A stretch of 64,000 nucleotides of DNA from Hoylesella enoeca JCM 12259 (GCF_000613405.1 NZ_BAIX01000007.1:1-64000); one strand, 5' to 3'. Numbered from the stretch's first letter, positions 7,834 to 17,541 are shown. Numbers and translations are program-made. Notes: generated by a model from the sequence alone, not told the origin.

Positions 7834-10824
7834 TTATGCTTGGGCAAGCGCCGGAGCTTCTTCCTTGATGCGATGACCCAACACCAAATAAGCGATCGGG
7901 GACGCAATGAAGATAGAAGACAAGGTACCGAAGACAACACCGAGGCTCATCGCGAACGCAAAACTCTGTATACTCTCACCTCCGAGGAACAAAATACAGA
8001 GGAGAACAATCAACGTTGAGAACGATGTATTGACCGTACGGGCCAGCGTTTGGTTGATACTGTCATTGAAAAGAGATTGCAAATCCTGTTTGGGATGCAG
8101 TTGCATGTTCTCACGAATACGGTCGAACACCACCACTTTATCGTTAATGGAGTAACCGATCACGGTCAGAATAGCGCCGATAAACGTCTGGTCGATCTCC
8201 AACGAGAACGGCATCACGCCCCAAAGCAACGAATAGAAGCCGATAACTACAAACGTATCGATAGCCAAAGCGATGGTAGAACCGACGGAGAAAGCCACAT
8301 TACGGAACCGAACGAGAATGTAAATAAAGATCGCAACCAATGCAAACAGCACGCTGATGATGGCGCCATAAGTGATATCTTTGGCCACAGAGGGACCTAC
8401 CTTGGTGCTGCTGATGATGGAACCGCCTTGTCTTATGTCGGGATTCTTAAACGAATCGACATTCTTTTGAGATACGAGTCCGCCCTTCTTCAAAGCATTG
8501 TAGAGAATGGTTTCAGCCTCGTCGTCCACCGTAGGGCTATTACTTTCGATCTTATAGTTGGTCGACACGCGGATGGTTTTATGATCCGTACCGAGTGCCA
8601 AAGCGCTGGTGTTGCAGCTGGGGAATGCATTTGAGAGAATGCCTCGCACCTGCTCGGGTTCAACCGGGCGTTCGAAAGCGATCACATAATTGCGTCCGCC
8701 AGTGAAATCGATGCTCTTGCTGAGTCCGCGAACAACAAAACTAATAGCGAACACAACCAAAGCAACACTCACAAGAGCAAATGTGCGTTTGTAAATACTC
8801 ATAAACGGGAAGTGCACATTCTGCATCAGATTGCGCGAAAAACGTGTAGTGAAATCGAGTTTGAGCCATTTATCGTGTTTCAAACGGTTCTCATAAACCA
8901 GTCGGGTAAGATAAACTGCTGTGAAGAATGAACACAAAATACCGATGATCCACGTCGTAGCAAAGCCTCGGATGGGGCCGGTACCGAAGACATAAAGAAT
9001 AATACCGGTGATGATACTCGTCAAATTGGAGTCGAAAATGGCTGAGAACGCGTTGCTGTAACCCGCAGCAATGGCCTGTTTGATGCCTTTTCCGGCTTTG
9101 AGTTCTTCTTTGGTTCGTTCGTAAATAAGCACGTTGGCATCGACGGCAGTACCTAACGAGAGCACCATACCGGCAATTCCGGACATTGTCAAGGCTGCTT
9201 GGAAAGATGTCAAGATACCTAACGTGAAGAATAAGTTGACAAGCAGGGCACAATTGGCCATCATTCCGGGAATGAAATCGTACATGAGCACCATGTAAAG
9301 CATCAACACAACGAATGCGATAACAAACGAAATAATACCCTGTTGGATAGATTGTGCACCGAGCGTAGGCCCTACAACCTCCTCTTGAACAATGCGAGCA
9401 GGTGCCGGCATGCGTCCAGATTTGAGCGTATTGGCCAAATCCTTGGTGTCTTCGATGGTGAAATGTCCGGTAATAGATGATTGTCCGCCGTCGATTTCAC
9501 CCAAAATGCGAGGCGAAGTATATACAACATTATCGAGGACAACAGCTATCGCTTTACCCACATTGGCCTTAGTGAGAGCAGCCCAACGGCGAGCGCCCTC
9601 AGAATTCATCGACATACTCACTTCGGGTTGACCTGTTGTGGGATTGAATTGATCCTTAGCATCGGTCACAACATCACCTTCCAAAGGTGCGCGTCCATTG
9701 GAAGAGGTCACCTTCAAGGCATGGAGTTCATACACATTCTTAGCTCCTTGCAGCATATCCGTGGGTTTAGCGCCCCACAAAAGTTTCACATCTGAAGGCA
9801 GAATTTGCTTGGCAACAGCCGAATGAATGATTTTATTGATGGCCGCAGTATCTCGAACGTTAGCCAATCCCACCATAGAGAGCTGTCCGTTAGTGGGTTG
9901 CAACATCGCAAGAAGCGGATGTTGCTTCTTAGCCGCAGCCATTTGCGCATCCGAGCTGGCATTAGCTGCATTCACATTAGCCGTATTTGCACCTTTGATT
10001 TGGAATTTCGGCTTGGCTTCCGGAGCCTTTTCTGCAGTCTCCTTTTGCACGTTCGCCGTATCGGTTTGCTCGCTTTCGCCGTTGGCTAAACGTTGATCGA
10101 TCTGCTGCAAATAAGGAATAATTTCGTCGGAATTGTATGTTTCCCAGAACTCTAAGTTCGCACTGCCCTGCAAAAGTTTACGCATCCGTTCGGGTTCACG
10201 TACACCCGGCATCTCAACCATTATGCGTCCTTCTTGTCCTTCGAGCTTTTGGATGTTGGGTTGAACCACTCCGAATTTATCGATACGTGTGCGAACAACA
10301 TTGAAAGAGTTGTCGATAGCAGCCTGAACTTCACTTCTTAACACCTTCTCTACCTCAGAATCGGAACTCTGCGGCGACACTTTGCCCTGCAACTGTTGTG
10401 TAGCAAAGATCTCAGCAAGGTGGTGTCCCGGTGCGTTTTGGTGATAATACTTGGTGAAAAGCGAGATAAAGTCGGCCTGACTGGTCTCTTCTTCTGCCTT
10501 GGCTTGCTTCATTGACTTCACGAAAGCAGGGTCGGTCTTATGATCGGCCAGCGTTTCAATCACATCGGGAACAGACACTTCGAGGATCACATTCATACCT
10601 CCTTTGAGGTCAAGACCTAATCCTATCTGTGTTTCCAAGCATTTTTGGTAAGAGTAAATACCCAAATACTTCACCGAATCCTTATAATCCTGCTGTGCAA
10701 TAGGGTCTTTCAGCTTCGCCGCTTGACTGTCATAATAATGCGTTGCGACAGAAAACGACAGGTAAAAGATACTTGCAAGGGTCAGCAATACGGCCGTTAC
10801 AATTACAATTCCTTTGTTTTGCAT
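7834..10824 (-). CDS. secDF: Protein translocase subunit SecDF (fused)
   Basis: A 996-residue fusion of SecD and SecF, the proton-driven accessory of the SecYEG channel that helps pull proteins across the inner membrane. The first membrane segment is at residues 6-28 (GIVIVTAVLLTLASIFYLSF). A SecD signature (GLDLKGGMNVILEV) follows near residue 70, then a large periplasmic region with a low-complexity insert, then five further segments. The second half starts a SecF unit with IDFTGGRNYV and ends in five segments. The ATG at 10824 is chosen because the longer frame begins at TTG (10857) and other Bacteroidota homologues start with MQNKG. It is transcribed alone between its own promoter and a strong terminator. 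Confidence 0.95.
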   Translation of the reverse strand: MQNKGIVIVTAVLLTLASIFYLSFSVATHYYDSQAAKLKDPIAQQDYKDSVKYLGIYSYQKCLETQIGLGLDLKGGMNVILEVSVPDVIETLADHKTDPAFVKSMKQAKAEEETSQADFISLFTKYYHQNAPGHHLAEIFATQQLQGKVSPQSSDSEVEKVLRSEVQAAIDNSFNVVRTRIDKFGVVQPNIQKLEGQEGRIMVEMPGVREPERMRKLLQGSANLEFWETYNSDEIIPYLQQIDQRLANGESEQTDTANVQKETAEKAPEAKPKFQIKGANTANVNAANASSDAQMAAAKKQHPLLAMLQPTNGQLSMVGLANVRDTAAINKIIHSAVAKQILPSDVKLLWGAKPTDMLQGAKNVYELHALKVTSSNGRAPLEGDVVTDAKDQFNPTTGQPEVSMSMNSEGARRWAALTKANVGKAIAVVLDNVVYTSPRILGEIDGGQSSITGHFTIEDTKDLANTLKSGRMPAPARIVQEEVVGPTLGAQSIQQGIISFVIAFVVLMLYMVLMYDFIPGMMANCALLVNLFFTLGILTSFQAALTMSGIAGMVLSLGTAVDANVLIYERTKEELKAGKGIKQAIAAGYSNAFSAIFDSNLTSIITGIILYVFGTGPIRGFATTWIIGILCSFFTAVYLTRLVYENRLKHDKWLKLDFTTRFSRNLMQNVHFPFMSIYKRTFALVSVALVVFAISFVVRGLSKSIDFTGGRNYVIAFERPVEPEQVRGILSNAFPSCNTSALALGTDHKTIRVSTNYKIESNSPTVDDEAETILYNALKKGGLVSQKNVDSFKNPDIRQGGSIISSTKVGPSVAKDITYGAIISVLFALVAIFIYILVRFRNVAFSVGSTIALAIDTFVVIGFYSLLWGVMPFSLEIDQTFIGAILTVIGYSINDKVVVFDRIRENMQLHPKQDLQSLFNDSINQTLARTVNTSFSTLIVLLCILFLGGESIQSFAFAMSLGVVFGTLSSIFIASPIAYLVLGHRIKEEAPALAQA

Positions 10825-10876
10825 TTTGTATTTTATTATATTTAATTGTTCATCCAATCACGAAATATAAGCCGTG

Positions 10877-10907
10877 CAAAGGTAAACAAATTTTCAGATA
10901 ATAGAAA
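10877..10907 (-). promoter_or_regulatory. Probable secDF promoter
   Basis: The minus-strand -7 box TACCTTTG (complement of 10877-10884) with TTTC in place of TTTG 19 bases upstream (complement of 10904-10907). Confidence 0.6.
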
Positions 10908-10941
10908 ATTTATACCTCTTTATTATTCAAAAATCAGGCAT

Positions 10942-12024
10942 TTAGCGCTTTTTTAATCGGCAAGATATGGGATAATGGTCAGAGAGGCCAAACTTATCAT
11001 CCACTTTACAAGCATAAGGCACCCAATCATCAGAGCACATCAGATTGTCAATTCGCACATAGAAGCCGTTGTGATGATAAGAAATGCCGGCGCCATTGCC
11101 CGTTGCCACATAGCAATCCGTAAGTTCCCGAGCCACGACTCGATGTGCATAAGAAATCGGACTATCGTTGAAATCGCCGCAACAGATGATGCTCCGACCA
11201 CGATGAGTTCTGATATAGCGAGCTACGGCATCAGCTTGAGGAGCTCGTTTGCGTACAGCCTCAGCGAGTTTATCGATCAAACGACGGGACTCTTGCTTAG
11301 AAGTCTCACCTTTGAGCTGACCTTTCATCATCTCCTTAAACTGCATTTGGTCTTCGGGAGACAATCCGACACTTTCCAAATGATTATTAATCACAATCAC
11401 AGTATCATTTCCTAATTTAACGTGAAATGCTGCACTGACGTTGCTTCGCGATTCATAGTGGATCTGTTCGTGCCTAATGATAGGATATTTACTATACAAG
11501 GCAATGACATCTCCATGATTTTTTTGCACCGTATCGGCATAAAGATAATGCTTGGACATCACCGAATCGAGATATTCCTGCCCGTCTTTCCTGCCCATTT
11601 GTGCCTCTTGCAGACATAGAATATCGGCATCCTGCGCAGCAAGATAATCCACAACAGGATTCGGTTTACCCTCTTCCACCGTCCAATAAGCATACAACCA
11701 TACATTGAAAGACATCACTTTGAGAGCATCCGAGGGTGCTTCACGATTCACATTTACAGGAATATAGGTGCGGACCGGCCCATAACAGATGACGTAACCG
11801 ATGAAAGGAATCAATGCATAGCGCCATTTGAAGATCAGCCAAAACACTAAAAAGCCGAGGTTCAACGCTAAAAAGATAGGAAAAAGAAGCCCAATCGTAG
11901 CCAAGAAGGGGTGGGTGACAGGGTTGATACAATCCGAATAGCCCACCAAGAGCATCAAGATGACCGTACCCACATTAGCACCTGCCACCAATTGAACCGT
12001 CAATCGCTTCAATTGCCTAATCAT
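10942..12024 (-). CDS. Endonuclease/exonuclease/phosphatase family membrane protein
   Basis: About 360 residues. Three hydrophobic segments in the first 85 residues anchor it in the inner membrane. The rest is an EEP (DNase I-like) domain: MSFNVW, the catalytic QEAQ-type Glu motif (DILCLQEAQMG), NNHLES, GDFND and the closing LSDHYPI. EEP enzymes are metal-dependent and cut phosphodiesters or phosphomonoesters; the substrate here is not known. The TTG start at 12045 would overlap the rhomboid gene; the ATG at 12024 lies one base after the rhomboid stop, which points to a two-gene operon. The same gene pair occurs in other Bacteroidales, as far as I recall. Confidence 0.85.
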   Translation of the reverse strand: MIRQLKRLTVQLVAGANVGTVILMLLVGYSDCINPVTHPFLATIGLLFPIFLALNLGFLVFWLIFKWRYALIPFIGYVICYGPVRTYIPVNVNREAPSDALKVMSFNVWLYAYWTVEEGKPNPVVDYLAAQDADILCLQEAQMGRKDGQEYLDSVMSKHYLYADTVQKNHGDVIALYSKYPIIRHEQIHYESRSNVSAAFHVKLGNDTVIVINNHLESVGLSPEDQMQFKEMMKGQLKGETSKQESRRLIDKLAEAVRKRAPQADAVARYIRTHRGRSIICCGDFNDSPISYAHRVVARELTDCYVATGNGAGISYHHNGFYVRIDNLMCSDDWVPYACKVDDKFGLSDHYPISCRLKKR

Positions 12025-12025
12025 C

Positions 12026-12955
12026 TCACCTTTTGCTTTGCTCAAACAGCCGCTGTTTCTCGGCCTTAGTCAAACTATCGTAACCGCTTTTCCGAATCTT
12101 GTCCAAGATCTGATCGACCTCTTCTTGTTCGTTTTTCTTACGCGCATTATAGTCCCAATCGGTCTCATTCGGTGTATTGTCATCGGACCGAAAAGTGTCG
12201 GTCGACTTACCTGTACGCTGTTCCCAACGGTTGCGTAAGTTCTGAAAGAATTGTTCTCCATGCGATCTGCCATACCGGTTTGCGCCTGCCGGATGTCGTT
12301 GCCAATAACGAATTGTCAGGAAACCGAATAACATTCCACCGAGATGGGCCAAATGTGCCACGTTATCTCCGGGTGTTGCTAGGGCCGAAAACAATTCAAT
12401 TGCTGCATAACCACACACAAACCATTTAGCCTTAATTGGCACCGGAAGTGGGAAAATGAAGATTCTTTCTTCTGGAAAAAGCATTCCGAAGGCCAATAAT
12501 ATCGCGTAAATCGCCCCCGATGCACCCACTGTGGTCAATCCATTGAGAGCCGATGCATTGGCGTGCATCACTTCGATGGCTTGCGAAAGGCCGATGGGAG
12601 TCTGCGCATAAAGGTCGAAATAAATGGAACCAAATTGTGCTGCTTCTTGCAAAAGGCCGGCTCCGATGCCGCAAGAGATATAATAGAAGAGGAATTTTTG
12701 CGGTCCCCAAACCCGTTCCACCACACAACCGAACATCCAGAGAGCAAACATATTAAAGAGAATATGCTCGATATTGGCATGCATGAACATATAAGTCACC
12801 AACTGATAAATATGGAAATCGGAAGCCATCAAGAAATGAAGGCCCAACAAATCATTCAAGTCGATGCCCGAAACAGACCTCAACACATACATCAAAAAAA
12901 ATGCCAAGACGTTGCAAATAAGCAGATTCTTGGTCACAACGGGAATCGTTCGCAT
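12026..12955 (-). CDS. Rhomboid family intramembrane serine protease
   Basis: A 309-residue protein. It has six to seven membrane segments, with the catalytic Ser in GASG (S146) and the partner His in AHLGG (H204), plus the HANIEHILFNMFALW stretch that marks the rhomboid L1/TM2 region. Residues after about 225 form a long soluble, charged tail with many Arg, Lys, Gln and Asp residues. The frame can start at TTG (12970), but the ATG at 12955 is preferred. A -7-like TATTTTTG box lies on the minus strand at 12994-13001. Substrates are unknown. It is the first gene of the pair with the EEP protein. Confidence 0.9.
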   Translation of the reverse strand: MRTIPVVTKNLLICNVLAFFLMYVLRSVSGIDLNDLLGLHFLMASDFHIYQLVTYMFMHANIEHILFNMFALWMFGCVVERVWGPQKFLFYYISCGIGAGLLQEAAQFGSIYFDLYAQTPIGLSQAIEVMHANASALNGLTTVGASGAIYAILLAFGMLFPEERIFIFPLPVPIKAKWFVCGYAAIELFSALATPGDNVAHLAHLGGMLFGFLTIRYWQRHPAGANRYGRSHGEQFFQNLRNRWEQRTGKSTDTFRSDDNTPNETDWDYNARKKNEQEEVDQILDKIRKSGYDSLTKAEKQRLFEQSKR

Positions 12956-13083
12956 TCGAAAATCAATCAAGTTACGTTATCATTTTACGCCCGCAAAAAT
13001 ACGAAAAATATCCGTTATCAAGCACGAAAACACTCCTCAACGCACTATTTTACGCTAAATTGCGCACTTTTTTGTGCTTTTTG

Positions 13084-13114
13084 TTTGATTTTCAAGATGA
13101 AAGTCCTATATTTG
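13084..13114 (+). promoter_or_regulatory. Promoter of the HU gene
   Basis: TTTG (13084-13087), a 19-base spacer and TATATTTG (13107-13114), an exact consensus match. It gives a leader of about 47 nt. Confidence 0.85.
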
Positions 13115-13167
13115 CCGGCGAATAACGATAGGATAAATAACTATCATCCAATTTAATAAACAAAGTC

Positions 13168-13440
13168 ATGAACAAATCAGAATTAATCGAGAAGATTGCA
13201 GCAGAAGCAGGTTTGACCAAAGCTGATGCAAAGAAAGCCTTAGAGGCTTGTGTTGACACATTGAAGAAAGCACTTGTAGCTGGCGATAAAGTACAGCTTA
13301 TCGGCTTTGGCACTTTTAGTGTAACCGAGCGTCCCGCACGTGAAGGTATCAACCCGGCAACCAAACAAAAGATTAAGATTGCTGCTAAAAAGGTGGCTAA
13401 ATTCAAAGCTGGCGCAGAGCTTTCTGACGCAATCCAGTAG
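13168..13440 (+). CDS. HU family DNA-binding protein
   Basis: A 90-residue nucleoid protein. It begins MNKSELIEKIAAEAGLTKAD, contains the dimer core GDKVQLIGFGTFSV and the DNA-binding arm with the conserved RxGxNPxT (REGINPATKQKI). The length is the family standard. HU bends and wraps DNA without strong sequence preference. It is a single gene with its own promoter and an intrinsic terminator, flanked by minus-strand operons on both sides. It could be one of several HU copies in the genome. Confidence 0.97.
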   Translation: MNKSELIEKIAAEAGLTKADAKKALEACVDTLKKALVAGDKVQLIGFGTFSVTERPAREGINPATKQKIKIAAKKVAKFKAGAELSDAIQ

Positions 13441-13462
13441 TAAGAAATTCTGCATACAAGAG

Positions 13463-13494
13463 ACGGCGATTCCTCAATGGAGTCGCCGTTTTTT
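13463..13494 (+). terminator. Intrinsic terminator of the HU gene
   Basis: ACGGCGA (13463-13469) pairs with TCGCCGT (13483-13489), with inner TCC/GGA pairs, and is followed by six T. Confidence 0.9.
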
Positions 13495-13567
13495 GTTTCT
13501 AAAAATAAGAAAAACAAGTCATGAACAAGCGAATCGCCAATCAGCAATTCGCAGCAAGCCATGGGTC

Positions 13568-14911
13568 TCACTCCGCTAAAAGGCGTCGACTGAGGTATCT
13601 CACAGGATACCACACGGCTAACCACCCCACAGCGATAACCGTGAAGAAGATAATTGTGACATCGATATAATGCACACTCACGGGGTAAGCATTGACGACA
13701 AACGATCCATCACTGTCGCCCAGCCGCACAAAGCCGTATTCCTGTTGCAGCCAACACAGCAGAAGGCCCAGCAGAATGCCGATGGCTGCCCCCACAACAG
13801 CAATCATCCGACCTTCGAAAAGGAATATTCGCGTGATCTGTCGGTCATCGGCACCGAGATTTCGAAGCGTCACCACATCATCTTTTTTATCGATAATGAG
13901 CATCGAAAGCGATCCAATGATATTGAAACAAGCCACCACCAGAATAAACGTCAAGAAGATATAGGCGATAAACTTTTCAATCGCCATGATCTGAAACGTG
14001 TCATCTTGCTGTTCGAATCGATCAAGAACGCGATATTTAGCACCTGCTATACGCTGCATCTCACCCTTGACACCTTCAAAATCACTCCCCGCTTTGAGTC
14101 GCAATTCAAGTGAAGAGAGGAATCCTTGTTCACCGAACAGATTGCGTGCAAAAGCAATCGGGGCGATGATATAGCTCCGATCATATTTAGATTGCTTAAC
14201 GGAGAAGACCACACCGGGCGAATCGAGCGAATCAACAACGAAAGATGAGGCGGGATTCGTGAGATCCGGCTGCCCGTCTTTCAGTGGAGCATAAACTTTC
14301 AAACCGCCTTTCCATTGCGTGCCCGTGCCCAAATCCTGGGCCAATCGAAGACCAATGGTGCCATATTGCAGATTGCCGGCATGCAAATCAAAGGCTCCGT
14401 CACCATAGAGAATATCCTTGATATGAGTGAGTTCGGCAAAATTATCGTCCACTCCTTTGATGACCACCATCGCTTGTTTGTCCTGATAAACGGCCAAAGC
14501 ATTGTCTTCCACACACTCGGTGGCCACATCCACCTGGGGAAGTCGGCGTATCTGCGTGAGAATCGGATCGTCGGCTGGCGCTGTCTTGCCTTTCACCGGC
14601 ACCACTTTCAGTTGCGGATCGAAGCTGGTGAAGAACGAAGCGACCAAATCGTGAAAGCCATTGAACACGCTGAGCACGATGACCAGCGCCATCGTTGCCA
14701 CCGAAACGCCAATCACCGAGATCACACTGATGACGTTGATCACATGCGTACTCTTCTTGGAAAAGAGATAGCGACGAGCAATGAAGAGCGGAAATGACCA
14801 TCGGGAAGTACTTCCGGTCGCTCCCTTGGGCTCTTTTCCGACTTCACCTTTGGCCTCTTTCTCTGGGTGGAGAGAAGCTGTTTGCCAAACTGTTGAGTTG
14901 TTATTTTCCAT
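13568..14911 (-). CDS. ABC transporter permease, LolC/LolE-like
   Basis: A 447-residue FtsX-fold permease. The first membrane segment (VINVISVISVIGVSVATMAL) comes after about 50 polar residues. A periplasmic MacB-like domain fills residues about 100-320, and three more segments lie in the last 130 residues. The layout and the IARRYLFSKKSTHVINVIS start match the LolC/LolE group, which releases lipoproteins from the inner membrane. No ATPase gene is adjacent. The TTG start at 14980 falls in the 22-bp repeat array, so the ATG at 14911 is used. It is the last gene of the bamA-ompH-murI-rbfA run, a common arrangement in Bacteroidales. Confidence 0.85.
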   Translation of the reverse strand: MENNNSTVWQTASLHPEKEAKGEVGKEPKGATGSTSRWSFPLFIARRYLFSKKSTHVINVISVISVIGVSVATMALVIVLSVFNGFHDLVASFFTSFDPQLKVVPVKGKTAPADDPILTQIRRLPQVDVATECVEDNALAVYQDKQAMVVIKGVDDNFAELTHIKDILYGDGAFDLHAGNLQYGTIGLRLAQDLGTGTQWKGGLKVYAPLKDGQPDLTNPASSFVVDSLDSPGVVFSVKQSKYDRSYIIAPIAFARNLFGEQGFLSSLELRLKAGSDFEGVKGEMQRIAGAKYRVLDRFEQQDDTFQIMAIEKFIAYIFLTFILVVACFNIIGSLSMLIIDKKDDVVTLRNLGADDRQITRIFLFEGRMIAVVGAAIGILLGLLLCWLQQEYGFVRLGDSDGSFVVNAYPVSVHYIDVTIIFFTVIAVGWLAVWYPVRYLSRRLLAE

Positions 14912-14959
14912 TGCGATGATACCAATTGAAAAATGCGTCTTGATTACTTGAAAAATAAA

Positions 14960-15047
14960 ATACGGTTTTTCGCCCTGCAACTAACCGTTAGTTGCCTTGC
15001 ATTTTACCGTTAGTTGTCATGCAAGTAACGGTGAATTGAAATGCATG
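14960..15047. repeat. 22-bp phased repeat array 2
   Basis: Units start at 14960, 14982 (TAACCGTTAG), 15004 (TTACCGTTAG) and 15026 (TAACGGTGAA). GCAACTAACCGTTAGTTGC is a near-perfect palindrome across the second unit. It lies between rbfA and the permease gene. Confidence 0.85.
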
Positions 15048-15174
15048 TCTCACCACAACCTTTCTTTCCTTAGGAGAAATAAGAACGATCTTATTGATTG
15101 AACCAGATGCGCTCAACATCAATTGATTGAGTTTCTCTTTCCCAAGGAAGAGGTGGTTAAAGATGAGTCTTTCA

Positions 15175-15510
15175 TTACTTTTTCAACAACTCATCGATCC
15201 TCTCCAAGTAATCGAGACTATCGTCGACAAAGAAACGGAGTTCAGGAATAATGCGCAGCTGATTGCGCACCCGTGTGCCCAACTCGTAACGAATGGTTTT
15301 CTCATTGCGATTGATGTTTTGCAACATCTCGTCGCTGCGCTCCGAAGGAAATATACTGAGGTAAGCCGTGCAGATACTGAGATCTGGCGAGACACGACAA
15401 CGCGTCACACTCACCATCACACCATGCATGGCACGGGTCTGCGACTGAAAGATTAAGCTGAGTTCTTTCTGTAACAGTCGCGCAATTCGGTTTTGTCTTG
15501 TTTCTTGCAT
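15175..15510 (-). CDS. rbfA: Ribosome-binding factor A
   Basis: A 111-residue KH-like protein of usual size. It starts METHionine-Gln-Glu-Thr with the family opening TRQNRIARLLQKELS, has the central VSVTRCRVSPDLSICTAYLS strand pair and ends in the helix LDYLERIDELLKK. RbfA binds the 30S subunit late in assembly at the 5' end of 16S rRNA and is needed for cold growth. It begins 9 bp after the murI stop and belongs to the same transcript. Confidence 0.93.
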   Translation of the reverse strand: MQETRQNRIARLLQKELSLIFQSQTRAMHGVMVSVTRCRVSPDLSICTAYLSIFPSERSDEMLQNINRNEKTIRYELGTRVRNQLRIIPELRFFVDDSLDYLERIDELLKK

Positions 15511-15519
15511 ACGTTTAAA

Positions 15520-16368
15520 TCATTCTAAATCAACATGTTTCACATCTACATCTTCATTGAGAAAGATGCGTGCACTGGCCTTGAAACGAGCTGCATTCTC
15601 GGTTGTGAGATAACGGCAAAGCCCCTGTCGGGTGCAACGTGCATCCATTTCGGGATGCCGATGCAGGTAATCGCGCAGGCTCTCAGCCACATATTGGCCT
15701 TGCGGAATTACCCGAATGCCCTGCGGAACATATTTCTTAATACTGCTCATGAGCAATGGATAATGTGTGCAACCCAGTATGACGGCATCAATCTGCGGGT
15801 CTTTCCGCATCAGGGTGTCGATGCGTTTCTTCACGAAATAATCTGCTCCGGGTGTTCCCGATTCGTCAGCCTCAACGATGGCAGCCCACAACGGACAGGC
15901 CACTCCACTCACTTCGATATCAGGAAAAAGTTTTCTTATTTCAAGATTATAGCTTTCGCTACGGATGGTTCCTTCTGTGGCGAGGATGCCGATGTGTCTA
16001 CTCGTCGTGAGATGACCGATTGATTCAGCCGTGGGTCGGATGATTCCGAGCACGCGCCGATGTGGATCGAGCCGCGGAAGATCATTCTGTTGGATTGTGC
16101 GCAATGCTTTGGCCGACGCTGTGTTACAGCCCAAAATAACGAGATGGCACCCCATTGAGAACAACTTCAGTACGGCCTGGCGCGTGAACTGATATACGAT
16201 CTCAAACGAACGAGCACCATACGGGGCACGCGCATTATCTCCGAGATACAGAAAATCATAGTCGGGAAGCAGTTCCCGAATACCGTGAAGAATGGTGAGT
16301 CCGCCATAACCAGAATCGAAAACACCGATGGGACCGGGCTGTTCGGGGAAAAATGATTCGGGGGTCAT
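15520..16368 (-). CDS. murI: Glutamate racemase
   Basis: A 282-residue cofactor-independent racemase that makes D-glutamate for peptidoglycan. The N-terminal GVFDSGYGGLTI motif carries the first Asp-Ser pair. The two catalytic cysteines are C81 in GCNTAS and C200 in GCTHYP. LGDNARAPYG, which contacts substrate, is intact. It is downstream of three ompH genes and just upstream of rbfA, all on the minus strand. Confidence 0.97.
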   Translation of the reverse strand: MTPESFFPEQPGPIGVFDSGYGGLTILHGIRELLPDYDFLYLGDNARAPYGARSFEIVYQFTRQAVLKLFSMGCHLVILGCNTASAKALRTIQQNDLPRLDPHRRVLGIIRPTAESIGHLTTSRHIGILATEGTIRSESYNLEIRKLFPDIEVSGVACPLWAAIVEADESGTPGADYFVKKRIDTLMRKDPQIDAVILGCTHYPLLMSSIKKYVPQGIRVIPQGQYVAESLRDYLHRHPEMDARCTRQGLCRYLTTENAARFKASARIFLNEDVDVKHVDLE

Positions 16369-16397
16369 TGTGTGATAACGCTATCGGAAAGTCTCGA

Positions 16398-16910
16398 TCA
16401 ACGGGTAACAGCCTCTCTGACTGCGACCGAAATATCATCGCCCAGCATCGGATTGATGTAAGGCGTAGTATCATTGTCAGTGTTTAAAACAAAGGCATAC
16501 CCTTTGTCGCGTCCAATCCGTTGCACAGTGGCTGTCAATTGAGCCTTCAACGGCGCATAAGCATCCATCGTTGCCTTGTCCATCAAACGCTTAGCTTCGG
16601 CCTTAAAAGCCACGTTTCTGGCCATGAGATCCATCAATTCGGCTTGGCGTTTGTTGCGAATCGAAGGCGCAAAATCGCGTTGTCCGTCGAGAAACTCTTC
16701 ATATTTCTTATTAAACTCATCTTCTGCACGCTTGGTTTCGGCATCGTATTTGGTTTTCAACTCATCCAAATGACGTTGCGCAATAGTATATCCGGGCATC
16801 GCTTTGAGGGCTTCTTGATAACTGAAATAACCGAAACGAAACGACTGCGACTGTGCTTCAGCTGCAAAAGAGAGTGCAGCAAAAAGCAGGAAAAGCACCA
16901 ACTTTTTCAT
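16398..16910 (-). CDS. OmpH/Skp family periplasmic chaperone (third copy)
   Basis: A 170-residue exported protein from the ATG at 16910 (MKKLVLFLLFAALSFAAEAQ, cleaved after AEA). The longer frame from 16967 has no signal-like start. The mature part is a long charged helix pair typical of Skp/OmpH, with a short beta core at each end (FRFGYFSYQEALKAMPGY and YAFVLNTDNDTTPYINP). Skp trimers hold unfolded outer-membrane proteins on the way to BamA. Three copies lie in a row after bamA. This one is the most distant from the other two and is separated from them by a terminator-like hairpin. Confidence 0.88.
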   Translation of the reverse strand: MKKLVLFLLFAALSFAAEAQSQSFRFGYFSYQEALKAMPGYTIAQRHLDELKTKYDAETKRAEDEFNKKYEEFLDGQRDFAPSIRNKRQAELMDLMARNVAFKAEAKRLMDKATMDAYAPLKAQLTATVQRIGRDKGYAFVLNTDNDTTPYINPMLGDDISVAVREAVTR

Positions 16911-16934
16911 TGTGTGACATGTTTGAGGTAAACA

Positions 16935-16959
16935 ATAAAGGCGGACCGGAAGGCCCGCC
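16935..16959 (-). terminator. Probable terminator or attenuator between ompH copies
   Basis: On the minus strand GGCGG(G) pairs with CCGCC around the loop CCTTCCGG (16940-16959), followed by TTTATTGTTT. It probably lowers rather than stops transcription into the downstream ompH-murI-rbfA genes. Confidence 0.6.
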
Positions 16960-16976
16960 TCATTCATTCGGTAATG

Positions 16977-17477
16977 TTATTTGAGCTTGTTGAGCTGAGC
17001 CTTCACATCAGAAGTGACATCTTTACTTAGTGTATCGCTGATGTAAGGGATACCTGCCGACACGTCCATAATGTAAACGTAGCCGCCACTCTTGCCTACT
17101 GCCTTGATGGCATCAACTAATTTGGTGGTGATCGGCGTCATTTTCTCTTGCTGGAGCTTTTGAAGTGCTTGCTGATTGTCTTGATAAGTCTGCTGGATCT
17201 TCGCATACATGTCTTGCAAACTCTGCTCAGTCTCTTTTTGCTTGGTGGCATTCATTGTGCTCTTTGTCTTCTCATACTCCGAACTCTTGCGCTGAAGTTC
17301 GTCTTGCATAGCCTTCAAATCGTTCTCGAATTGCTTGGCCTTGGCTTCGATTTCACCACGGGCCTTGACAAATTCAGGCATATCCGACATGACTTGTTGT
17401 GCATTCAAGTGTCCGAATTTCTGTGCAAAGAGCGACAGAGGAGCGAACAACAGCAACGTTAAAATAAGCTTTTTCAT
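16977..17477 (-). CDS. OmpH/Skp family periplasmic chaperone (second copy)
   Basis: A 166-residue protein with a clear signal peptide (MKKLILTLLLFAPLSLFAQ). Residues 35-120 are a charged coiled coil rich in Lys, Gln and Glu, and the C-terminal core ends in GGYVYIMDVSAGIPYIS. The size and layout match Skp, the periplasmic holdase for outer-membrane proteins. A minus-strand TATATTTG box at 17528-17535 lies just upstream, so this copy probably has its own promoter besides read-through from bamA. Confidence 0.92.
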   Translation of the reverse strand: MKKLILTLLLFAPLSLFAQKFGHLNAQQVMSDMPEFVKARGEIEAKAKQFENDLKAMQDELQRKSSEYEKTKSTMNATKQKETEQSLQDMYAKIQQTYQDNQQALQKLQQEKMTPITTKLVDAIKAVGKSGGYVYIMDVSAGIPYISDTLSKDVTSDVKAQLNKLK

Positions 17478-17527
17478 CTCTGTTTTTTATTTTTTGATTA
17501 TCTATCTTCTTGTTCGTTATATCGCTG

Positions 17528-17535
17528 CAAATATA
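17528..17535 (-). promoter_or_regulatory. -7 box upstream of the second ompH copy
   Basis: TATATTTG on the minus strand, about 50 bp before the start codon and just past the stop of the first ompH copy. No clear -33 TTTG is seen. Confidence 0.5.
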
Positions 17536-17541
17536 CAGCTT